Origin: Tubiluchus corallicola
Lineage: Eukaryota; Priapulida; Priapulimorpha; Priapulimorphida; Tubiluchidae
DNA: 64,000 bases
Direction: 5' to 3'
Assembly (NCBI GenBank): GCA_030141605.1
Contig: JAQGDQ010000626.1
Coordinates: forward strand, 40,059-104,058
How positions within the stretch are numbered: position 1 is the first letter of the stretch; every line of letters starts with the position of its first letter. The notes beneath the pieces are model-generated. The model had not been told where the DNA came from. It was given only the letters and a program-made list of their open reading frames with translations, and did no database searches. The translations under genes were made by a program, and so were the position numbers. Below are positions 35,001 to 40,764 of the stretch, piece by piece.

Positions 35001-35485
35001 ACTGAACTGCGACAATTAGGCTATTAGTGATTAAAAAATGTTTTTTCATTTAGGATCTTATCAAGTTTATGTATAAACTTTCATGTGTTTGTTTATTTAA
35101 AATTACAATTGCAAATTACAACATTAAAATTACATATGTTTGTTTCGTTTTACACAATATTAAAACAATGGCTAAAAATTTTTGAAGCAGCACCCCCGCT
35201 AATTTTAGCTACAAGCCACGACTGTACAGTACTATTAAAAACTAACATACCTCGTTTGCCAAAATAAACAACATCATCATCACTGAGGTTGTAGCTGCCG
35301 ACAGTACGGTCACACTCGAGTATTTGGTAAGCTGCATTTCTGATGACGTAACTTGATTTAACGATGCAGCCCTTTTGTATGCAAAATTCAGCAATCAGAC
35401 TGTTTACTTCAGTGCTAGGGTCCACATCAATTTCTATGCTACCAGAAGCTCCACCACTCAGTAAGCTAATCACTTGTAGATGCAT
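17413..35485 (-). CDS. ENTPD: Ectonucleoside triphosphate diphosphohydrolase (CD39-type NTPDase) with an N-terminal ubiquitin-like extension
   Basis: Ten exons join in compatible phases to about 551 residues: 35485-35251, 33520-33390, 30534-30417, 29556-29409, 27807-27648, 26725-26510, 25090-24935, 21607-21482, 18825-18685 and 17637-17413. The family hydrolyses extracellular ATP, ADP and other NTPs/NDPs to monophosphates. All apyrase conserved regions are visible: DAGSTHTKLFVYKW (ACR1), YLGATAGMRLL (ACR2), ISGEKEGSFSWVTVNYL (ACR3, keeping the catalytic Glu before Gly), GALDMGGASTQLTF (ACR4) and YGFNDSTW plus LGWSLGFMIN (ACR5 and after). Membrane segments at about 91-114 and 508-531 mark the two-pass cell-surface class (ENTPD1/2/3/8) rather than the lumenal one-pass forms. 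Oddities are the ubiquitin-like first exon and introns full of transposons. The enzyme call is near certain. The first exon rests on splice phase and position; translation could instead begin at ATG 33518, giving 472 residues. Confidence 0.93.
17939..18631 (+). mobile_element. pogo/Tigger-like DNA transposon remnant
   Basis: It is flanked by TA on both sides and has inverted ends CCGTATTTTCCCGTGTATAA and its complement, running into AGAGACCC. It is 693 bp and contains the 3' end of a transposase frame (18394-18534). It lies in the last NTPDase intron. Confidence 0.8.
18394..18534 (+). pseudogene. Pogo-type transposase acidic C-terminus remnant
   Basis: The 46-codon frame MDGTEDNAIF...DIFDESDEEFNDFYDE ends with TAA. 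Acidic tails of this form close CENP-B/pogo-like transposases. The DDE core is absent. Confidence 0.6.
18685..18825 (-). CDS. ENTPD: NTPDase exon 9: ACR5
   Basis: It encodes VSQIPVPPGQQSF, YCFDAVYIDFVLSQGYGF and NDSTWETLKFIQS. The YCFxxxYI...GYGF...W pattern is ACR5. Splice sites are atttgtttcag and GTAAGT, phase 0. Confidence 0.92.
19143..19555. repeat. 17-bp minisatellite, about 24 copies
   Basis: The unit is GGCTACTCGACTTGTCT / GGTTACTCAACTTGTCT. The period is not a multiple of 3, so all three frames read through as apparent leucine-rich ORFs. It lies in NTPDase intron 8. Confidence 0.95.
19985..20640. repeat. Interspersed repeat (family also at 52815), split by a SINE
   Basis: Shared landmarks are aaagcacaagaaaac, tgaaattttatatcacttac, gaaataagtttaga, aaaaataatc and ggtgcac...tggg. 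The copy at 52815-53130 has the flanks contiguous, while here they are separated by the SINE at 20161-20450. Confidence 0.7.
20161..20450 (-). mobile_element. tRNA-derived SINE
   Basis: On the minus strand a tRNA-like head (gtctagttgtaatgcg, then gtgagttcgaacc as B box) is followed by a body and the 3' tail gactttaaataaagatt(att)n. A box, B box and trinucleotide tail together define a tRNA-type SINE. Confidence 0.75.
20736..20925. repeat. (CAAT)n microsatellite with interruptions
   Basis: Imperfect CAAT/TCAA tetranucleotides span about 190 bp. Confidence 0.95.
21482..21607 (-). CDS. ENTPD: NTPDase exon 8
   Basis: It encodes AFASYYYVMAFLNLTS through YCRKTWTE. It corresponds to the FSAFYYVxxFLNL region between ACR4 and ACR5. 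Splice sites are ctttacag and GTAAGC; 42 codons, phase 0. Confidence 0.9.
21720..22045 (+). mobile_element. Putative solo LTR with heat-shock-type promoter
   Basis: The stretch starts TGTAGAATG and ends about ...AAACACAACA. It has promoter elements near its start (HSE array, TATATAA) and AATAAA at about 21970, the layout of an LTR (U3-R-U5). No internal retroelement domain or second LTR was found, and no clear target duplication was seen. Confidence 0.45.
21757..21806 (+). promoter_or_regulatory. Heat-shock element array plus TATA box
   Basis: Sequence 21757-21790 has GAA and TTC pentamer cores alternating with 2-bp gaps: GAA-TTC-GAA, then GAA-TTC-GAA-TTC in a shifted register, seven cores in all. 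A further GAATGTTC lies at 21724. TATATAAGG follows at 21800. This matches the binding site of heat-shock factor upstream of a TATA box. Confidence 0.75.
22050..22240 (+). pseudogene. LINE ORF2 C-terminal remnant
   Basis: It encodes LKHYSRLDVYKYLFANRVVP then TWNDVNYDMVNASNIVCFNT. This resembles the RLDVRKxFFxNRVVxxWNxLP..VVxAxSVxxFKxRL tail of CR1/Jockey-like LINEs. A 3' UTR ending aaataaaccactttgattgatt (about 22535) fits. Confidence 0.7.
22830..23110. repeat. (ATAAT)n-rich AT repeat
   Basis: The pentanucleotide ATAAT is repeated through 22905-23005, flanked by TA/AAAT-rich sequence. Confidence 0.9.
24140..24346. repeat. 13-bp minisatellite, about 16 copies
   Basis: The unit is TACAATGCTGCAG, with CAG/CAA variants. 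It lies in NTPDase intron 7 and creates false Cys/Gln-rich ORFs in every frame. Confidence 0.95.
24935..25090 (-). CDS. ENTPD: NTPDase exon 7: Cys-rich lobe
   Basis: It encodes ASNFTTIVENPCAPTGNSTY through LLSLPQHAE, with Cys residues placed as in the disulfide-bonded part of the ectodomain and NFT and NST glycosylation sites. Splice sites are tttgcacag and GTAACT, phase 0 on both sides. Confidence 0.88.
25156..26334. mobile_element. TTAA-flanked TIR element (piggyBac-like) filling NTPDase intron 6
   Basis: The left end TTAACCCTTTCACTA and right end TAGTGAAAGGGTTAA are perfect 15-bp inverted repeats including TTAA. The 1,179-bp element includes the (GT)n tract and makes up about 83% of the intron. 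It does not resemble the two smaller MITEs internally. No intact transposase is present. Confidence 0.7.
25995..26175. repeat. (GT)n microsatellite
   Basis: GT/GTGC dinucleotide-rich tract. Confidence 0.95.
26510..26725 (-). CDS. ENTPD: NTPDase exon 6: ACR4
   Basis: It encodes VGALDMGGASTQLTFEP, the second phosphate-binding loop, followed by a YTVYTHSYLCYG segment typical of the family. NYS is a candidate N-glycosylation site. Splice sites are tttcgtgcag and GTAAGT, phase 0 on both sides. Confidence 0.93.
26882..27372 (+). mobile_element. 5S rRNA-derived SINE-like element, copy 2 (5'-truncated)
   Basis: It starts within the 5S part (cctggttagtacttggatgg) and continues through the same body as copy 1 to gaggatgcca-type end sequence, then aacaacaat. 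Confidence 0.78.
27648..27807 (-). CDS. ENTPD: NTPDase exon 5: ACR3 with catalytic glutamate
   Basis: It encodes SDPQASKAIMSAVRTAM through ISGEKEGSFSWVTVNYLNG. The Glu directly before Gly in SGEKEG matches the catalytic base of the family. The preceding position, usually Glu, is Lys here. Donor is GTGTGT; phase 2 in, phase 0 out. Confidence 0.92.
27968..28322. mobile_element. TIR-MITE, copy in NTPDase intron 4
   Basis: The ends ATAAGCCTTTT... and ...AAAAGGCTTAT are inverted. Internal tracts (aaggttaag-like ends, gctttgctttaccca, ctagctagaacctta) match 58602-58983 in reverse orientation. Confidence 0.7.
28722..29289 (+). mobile_element. Helitron-like element, copy 1
   Basis: It starts with TC after an A (a|TCGTATATATTAAT) and ends CTAG before a T (tttgCTAG|T). 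A 9-bp hairpin TTTGCGTAT...ATACGCAAA lies about 20 bp before the end. TC...CTRR termini, a 3' hairpin, A/T insertion and no target duplication are the Helitron signature. Confidence 0.7.
29409..29556 (-). CDS. ENTPD: NTPDase exon 4: ACR2
   Basis: It encodes GISTYDKNPDAAG through TPLYLGATAGMRLL between ccttgtcag and GTGGGA. TPxYLGATAGMRLL is the ACR2 signature. It starts phase 1 and ends phase 2. Confidence 0.92.
29730..29770 (+). mobile_element. Helitron 5' end fragment
   Basis: TCGTATATATTAATTTCGCT follows an A and runs into a TA tract, as in the copies at 45232 and 45891. Confidence 0.5.
29787..30253 (-). mobile_element. Tigger-like element, internally deleted inverted copy
   Basis: The right end TTAAGCGAGGACTTACTG is followed by TA. 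The sequence matches the reverse complement of parts of 32317-33366: its left end, and the 33020-33190 segment. Confidence 0.7.
30417..30534 (-). CDS. ENTPD: NTPDase exon 3: ACR1
   Basis: It encodes YGIVIDAGSTHTKLFVYKW and a linker, between tttttaag and GTATGC. DAGSTHT is the phosphate-binding loop of the actin/hsp70/hexokinase fold; the family usually has DAGSSHT. It ends phase 1. Confidence 0.92.
30943..31490 (+). mobile_element. hAT-like MITE with 8-bp target duplication
   Basis: Imperfect inverted ends CAGGCTGCGTGAGATTAAGG and complement of CAGGGTGCATAAGATTATGG. Flanks are tatattgg and tttattgg (7 of 8). Inside, an ATG at 31209 opens a frame with an exact in-frame 45-bp tandem duplication (AKFQPKHELEFGLKL twice). 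Confidence 0.65.
31905..32173. mobile_element. Two hAT-type right termini
   Basis: aaaatgttgggaactactg (ending 31984) is the complement of CAGTAGTTCCCAACATTTT. cggtttcggtaacacccctg (ending about 32174) is the complement of CAGGGGTGTTACCG. Both resemble hAT TIRs; the matching left ends were not found. Confidence 0.4.
32317..33366 (+). mobile_element. Tigger/pogo-like non-autonomous element
   Basis: TA-flanked, with ends CAGTAAGTCCTCGCTTAA and TTAAGCGAGGACTTACTG. It is 1,050 bp with no transposase frame. Its right end is 21 bp from the donor site of NTPDase exon 2. Confidence 0.8.
33390..33520 (-). CDS. ENTPD: NTPDase exon 2: first membrane segment
   Basis: The acceptor is a T-rich tract ending tttgtag. 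The exon encodes MQDDKTFGCSNWW, then a hydrophobic stretch (ILTGVSFLIGAGGLVAISVI) and a short linker, ending phase 0 at GTAAAT. This is the N-terminal anchor expected just before ACR1. Its first ATG (33518) is an alternative translation start. Confidence 0.85.
33700..33850 (-). mobile_element. LINE 3' UTR fragment
   Basis: The segment aatctttatttgccatt...gtgttagtt...aaatgcgtc...gcaa matches 60932-61060, the 3' end of the LINE at 61158-61511. Confidence 0.65.
34190..34555 (+). mobile_element. 5S rRNA-derived SINE-like element, copy 3 (internal deletion)
   Basis: It has the most complete 5S head: ttctcgtctgatgaccgaag, ttaagcaacgtagagcctgg, tacttggatgggtgaccgcc. About 160 bp of the body present in the other copies is missing after ggagccccgaag. 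It ends gacagaaggatgcca. Confidence 0.82.
34724..35224. mobile_element. hAT-like MITE with perfect 8-bp target duplication
   Basis: tacagtac occurs at 34716-34723 and 35225-35232. Ends are CAGTGGCGGCTCGTGG and the complement of CAGTCGTGGCTTGTAG. The 501-bp element sits 18 bp inside intron 1 of the NTPDase model. Confidence 0.85.
35251..35485 (-). CDS. NTPDase exon 1: ubiquitin-like (beta-grasp) domain
   Basis: This encodes 78 residues from MHLQVISLLSG to YFGKR, followed by donor GAG|GTATGT. An in-frame TAA lies upstream of the ATG. The layout resembles ubiquitin: an initial beta hairpin (MHLQVISLLSG..SIEIDVDPSTEV), a helix region and a late RTVGSYNLSDDDVVYF segment comparable to ubiquitin's RTLSDYNIQ region. 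It ends in phase 1 and the next exon begins with the two bases completing a Val codon, so the fusion reads through. It would lie on the cytosolic side of the first membrane segment. It could instead be a 5' exon of a separate transcript. Confidence 0.65.
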
Positions 35486-38400
35486 TCTTGGCTGTGGCTT
35501 AATGAAGAAACATTAGGCCTTTGTCAAAGCTTTACTAATAGTAACCTATAATGAGTATGATTATTATGGTGTTTAACACAACTTTGAAATGTAAATGCAA
35601 ATGAAACTATTGTTAAGGCCAACAATAAATATACTTTTTAATAAACTTAATATTGTGGGATTTTTCATAAAAAGAAAGTAGAGGATCTACAGGAGAGCTA
35701 CAAGCTCTAGTCACCAGCTCATTTTACTGCATTTTACGCAGTTTCAGTGATATTCTTCAAGAAGTTTCGCCAGTTTAAAAGTCACTATAATTGTCAATTA
35801 CCAAAAAGTTTTTAAAAAATACATTTAATTACATGCCAGGATGTTGGTATACACTGTACATTACTTTTAATACATTTTTAAAAGCAATAACGTAGTAAGT
35901 GTTTGTGGCGTCAGGGAACAAAAAACTTCTAGCGCCCTACCCTTTTAATGTTTTGATCATGTTCTGTGGTTGAAGCCATAAATTGTGCACATTTTTTGTG
36001 TCCCTCAGCCTGACTCTCCCGTTTCGAAATGATGGGATAAGGGTTAAACAATTTTTTTCTAAAAATCACCCTGAGTTTGATTTGTGATACTGCACCAGAA
36101 TAACTCTTCTATGCATAAGTTGCTCATAACACGACTGTCTTTAAACATTCAGCTTCGCATTAAAACATGCAAAGATTATAAAAGATACAAAACACAATAG
36201 GTTTTCACAATAATACAATCGGCATTTAGAGAAACGCGCATTTTTCTCCCAAAATTATCGATCTGCAAAGCCACGCGACACCCGTTACTTAACAACATTA
36301 GCCTTCTTTCTAGGCTGTATATAGTAATTAAGTCAGCTACGATGATCTCTGACTAGGCAATTTTGTTGCAATTTAAAAACTTTTCACAACTGTTTTGTTA
36401 CTGTTGGATTAGTAATTAATAATTAACAGATAATGAATTCGAGAAGTTTTGTGCCCTCTCATCCTTGCGCCCGGGTGCGATTGCCCCCACTCAAATGTGG
36501 GAGAATCTCAGAAGCATCTACGGACCACACCCTCCCGAAAGATCACGTATTTTAATAAGTAAGTTAGTTCTTTATTTGCCCATCCCTACTTGTGGGCGGA
36601 GGTTTAAAGCCTCAAGCTGTTATGTTTATTGCAAAACCATGAAGAGCATTGAAAAACCATGAAAAAGATGGCACTGCTTTTGTATGGGGCAAAGCAGTAT
36701 GCGGCTCTACAATACACAGTGAAACAATACATGTCCCAATTTTGGGAAACCCTACTCGGCCTATTTTGGAACAAAACTGAGTTACTGATATCATTCTTCG
36801 TACCAGGCTGCATTTGACCAGCAAACTATTTGATGATCTGAAGCTTATTAAACAAGTTATTGCCAATCGATGTTTTCAGCACAGCTGCATTTTGAGTTGC
36901 AACCTAGTAAGTCCATTGATTTAAAAATTACTAAAAAATATTTGCAGAATAATAAACTGCATTTTAATGTGCATTTTGTTCCAAATCTTAAGGTAATCCC
37001 TTAAAACATTGCTTCTCGGCAAACTAAAACTTGGCATACCTGGTATGGTATTGTATGGTAAAACTGTTTTTCGCATTTTCTAAAAAATTGCTGAAGTGGA
37101 CTAATAGGTATTTGAGGGAACGGGAGACACAACAAGGCCATACATGGGAATGCGGAGCAAGCGCGAACGACCTACGTAATGTATACTATAATATATCAAC
37201 TATACTATAGTGGTACAACTAACTTAAAGTAGAACACCTACGGCTTACGCGATCAAGCCTAAAAGTCAGAACTTAGGCGCATCACTTTAACCGAAAAACG
37301 ATTAGTATATAAAGCTATAAATGATTTTTTACAAACTATCATCCCTAAACTCAAAATTTCGTGGATAATGTGGAACGTTACCGAACCGAACCTATTGCTT
37401 GTTTAGTGTTTAACGCAAACGGGGAAACCTTCGACTTGCAATTTCTGTATTGTTTCGCGCATCAGCTATGAGCCCGACACTTGGCTCAATGTATCCACAA
37501 AAAAAGCTGTAGGCTATAATCGTCTAATCGTTTTACACCAATTTTTCTAGCAACGCACAGTTCACAGAAGCATTACAAGCGTGAAAGTGTGCAAAGATAA
37601 TTATGTTCCCATGAAAAATTAGTTAAAATTTTGTTAATTTTATGCTGTTGGGTCACCCTCCAAATTATTTTCATTACCGCTAATCAATGAAATGTGAAAA
37701 TAGTTGTAGGTTGAACACCAATACCCGTTCAGTTTTTTAATTCGATTCGAACTTAAAATCACAGATTTTATATAATTCAGTATTTCATCCACATACGTTC
37801 TTTATTATTAAAACGTTTGAAACATCATGCAATTAGCACAATTTAGTAGCGCTTTTTATGTGCATTTTTTAAACAAGTTATAAGTGGTTTTATTGCAGAA
37901 CAAAATCGAGTAATATGCATTATCTTTGCAACACTGCTTTGCACTGGTGGTTCGAAAACTTGTTCGAAAATGTTTCATACTCAATTCGCATTCGAAATAC
38001 TAAAATTCGGTTTGATTCTAATTCGACAGTCACAAATTCGATTCGGTTTGAAGTCAGTTTCTGGTAGAGAAGCCTACTGTCCATATCACAACAGCATAGT
38101 TTACAAAATATTGAAAAAATTGCATCCCATTGTCTACACAGGATAGTGACAACAATGGTAACAATAGTGATAATGCTTTTATTGCTTTGTAAATGCTTGT
38201 GGTCCAGTAAAAATGTTACTTACTTTTCATATTACAGTGTTACTGAAAAGCACGTATTAGCACAGAAAAATAAAAAATATCCTATGTGATTATGATAGAA
38301 TTACCTTGACTTCGTTGAATTACAACATATCGGTATTTCACTTACATAATACACAGATTTACATAGTACTTTGCTATTTTTTAAATCCCACAATTTAATG

Positions 38401-39809
38401 CCATCGATAACTAGTTATTTTTTATTTATTTTAGATTAAATTATGTGTATATACAAAATTATGTAACGGGCGTTAACTGGCCATACACTTACACTTGCAC
38501 CATACAAATATGTAGCAAAAATACTGCCGACAGTTCAATATTATTAATCTATGTGCTGTTTCGTAAATCGCAAACAAAGTTTACACAATTTACATATTTT
38601 ATAAACATATAGCCAGGCATTTATACTGTAAGACCAAAGTGCAATTTTAGCTGCCAATAATTCTTAATCAGTGAATTGAATTAAGTTGCACTCGCACAGC
38701 ATCTACTGAGAAACTGAAGTAAGACGGCAAATATGACTTCTAGCATGTTTTCATGTCTACCTAAGTAAGCAATTAACGTCAAATTAAAACGCTCTCAATA
38801 TCGTGTTTTAGCTTTAATGGGATGCAGTCACGTGCTGCCATCTGCACACATGATAATGAAGAAAGCATGTGACAGAAACAGTTACGCATGATTGTGTGTT
38901 GAGACCTTAACCTGAGACCAGAAAAGAATTCAAAAACTATTTCTGAAATGATAAAAATACGTTGTTAGATTTAAGTATTGAAAGCCATCTGTTTAATATT
39001 GCTGAAAGTGAAATAATTGTTTTTTTCTGAAACAAAGACTTTTTAGGTCCAAACGGTAGTACGAACACCCCACCCGGAATCATCAAGAGGACCTGACAGG
39101 AGGAGTTCTGTTTCTGCCGCTTTTTCTCACAGCATCAGAAACCCAGCCAGCCGCCGACAGTGCACAGCTTCGATAGAGTGACAACCACACGAAAGCTGAA
39201 TGTTACGTTATATTATATGGCTAGCTTATCGCAAGAACGAAAAAGTTGATGGCGTCACCAAACACAGGCAGTAATCTATTCACTGCCGTTATTTTGCTCG
39301 TACGTTGCACCACATTGCAGCCTAGTGCAGTGTTGCAGTTTTCCGTTCATAAAAATAACTGGAAAGTGTGGTCTTTATTTTTACTTGCTAACTTTAATGA
39401 AGCTACGTGAAACTCTGCATATCCCCAGCCTCTGTTACAGATATTATGAGAATCTACTAAACAGCGATACTTGGATCCGTTCTATTACAACTACTTAACT
39501 ACTAATTTTTAAAGGTCTTCGGAATTTAATTAAAATTACGTTTGTATAAGAAACTGCAAGCGTGACATTCGATCATGCAAATCGGTTTTGCTTGCATTGT
39601 TTTTGCCAGCATTTGCGTTTTCCTGAGTCGATTCCACAGCTGATTACGTGAAAAGAATAAACAATCTACGTTTAGAACTGCGCTGAGTGACTGTGCATAG
39701 CAGCTCTGATCTCAGTGTACTGTGCAAGCAGCGAGCTGTTACAACAAGTATAGCTACACTGCTGTAAGCGTGTTTTCTTGTGCCCTAATTATGTTCCAAC
39801 TTCAGCTAA
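35486..39809. other. Divergent intergenic region between the NTPDase and ARID5-type genes
   Basis: It must contain both promoters, but no TATA box or CpG cluster stands out. An ATTCGATTCGAA-rich stretch lies at about 37735-38055. No additional gene is supported. Confidence 0.5.
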
Positions 39810-40235
39810 ATGGGACCTTCAAAAATTGAGGTGGGTTTAGTTTTGCTTTTAAACCAGCTCAGCTATTAATAAAATTGACAGTAAATTTATGTACATGAAT
39901 TGCTTGAATATTTAATTTAGCTTCGTGTAGCTAAGTGTTACTGTAGTGTTTTAATTATTATAGCATTATAGGATGCTTTTATCGATTTATTGTATTGATC
40001 GTTATAAAGGTGTTGTTGTTATAATGGGACCTTCAAAAATTGAGGGGGGTTTATTTTTGCTTTTAAACCAGCTCAGCTATTAATAAAATTGGCACTAATT
40101 TTATATACATGAATTGCTTGAATATTTAATTTAATTAGCTTCGTGTAGCTAAGTGTTGCTGTAGTGTTTTAATTATTATAGCATTACAGGATGTTTTTAT
40201 TGATTTATTGTATTGATCGTTATAGTGGTGTTGTT
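39809..40235 (+). repeat. Tandem duplication (about 210-bp unit, two copies) covering ARID5 exon 1 and its donor
   Basis: Sequence from about 39809 to 40022 is repeated at about 40023 to 40235 with roughly 90% identity, starting with the ATGGGACCTTC exon sequence in both. Copy 1 has gaggtggg (working donor); copy 2 has gagggggg. Confidence 0.9.
39810..39830 (+). CDS. ARID5B: ARID5-type gene, coding exon 1
   Basis: ATG GGA CCT TCA AAA ATT GAG is followed by GTGGGT. The seven residues align with the seven-residue first coding exon of vertebrate ARID5B and the phase matches exon 2. A near-identical copy at about 40024-40044 has GGGGGG instead of the donor. Confidence 0.75.
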
Positions 40236-40764
40236 GTTAGAACTTATTTTCTTAGTAAGCACAATTTCTTTTGTTAATCTAGAGGCCTAGTATTAATTAT
40301 CGATAATAATTATTAAACATTTTAATAGGGTAAATCAATATTAGAACACACATTGTAGCATTGTAGCAAGTATAGCTGATTTTTAGCAAAAAATATAATA
40401 TTTATAAGGCTTTTGTTCCGACTGTGCACTTGATAAATGAATCTGCAGATTGTACAGTATACACCAATTAAATCATTGATGATTTAAACATTTTCTTGTT
40501 TAGTTTCTGGGCAATCCTTGTGGTGAGCACGGAGCGTACGTTTTCTTCAAAAGCCTTCAATACGACGATGCCGTGACAGGCAAGCAAAAAACTTTGACCC
40601 TTGGACAATTTTTCTTCCTGAAGATATCTAATGATTTTCCATTTTGCATCGGAGAAATACAGCTACTTTGGGAGGATCGAAACGCCAAGGAACGCCTGTC
40701 TAGTTCCAGGCTGTACTTCCTGCCGGAGGACACGCCAAATGGAAGACAGAGCAGGGATGGCCAG
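39810..40764 (+). CDS. ARID5B: ARID5-type chromatin regulator, first two coding exons (gene continues or is split beyond the window)
   Basis: Exon 1 (39810-39830) encodes MGPSKIE with donor GAG|GTGGGT. Exon 2 (40504-40764) follows ttcttgtttag and encodes 87 residues from FLGNPCGEHGAYVFF through LGQFFFLKI, IGEIQLLWEDR and SSRLYFLPEDTPNGRQS, ending at CAG|GTGAGC. Both junctions are phase 0. This matches the N-terminal BAH-like region of ARID5B/ARID5A (WVGSPCGLHG...LLWEER...LYFLPEDTPQGR in the vertebrate protein), including the very short first exon. The family binds AT-rich DNA through a later ARID domain and recruits chromatin modifiers. No ARID exon was found in the next 23 kb, so the rest probably lies beyond the window. 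An invertebrate single-copy ARID5 could be orthologous to both ARID5A and ARID5B. Confidence 0.85.
40504..40764 (+). CDS. ARID5B: ARID5-type gene, coding exon 2 (BAH-like region)
   Basis: The 87-codon exon has consensus splice sites, and its protein keeps the family landmarks NPCGEHG, FFFLKI, ELQLLWE-like EIQLLWED and LYFLPEDTPNGR. The reading frame continues into the intron to a stop at 40818, but the GTGAGC donor is the natural end. Confidence 0.9.
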
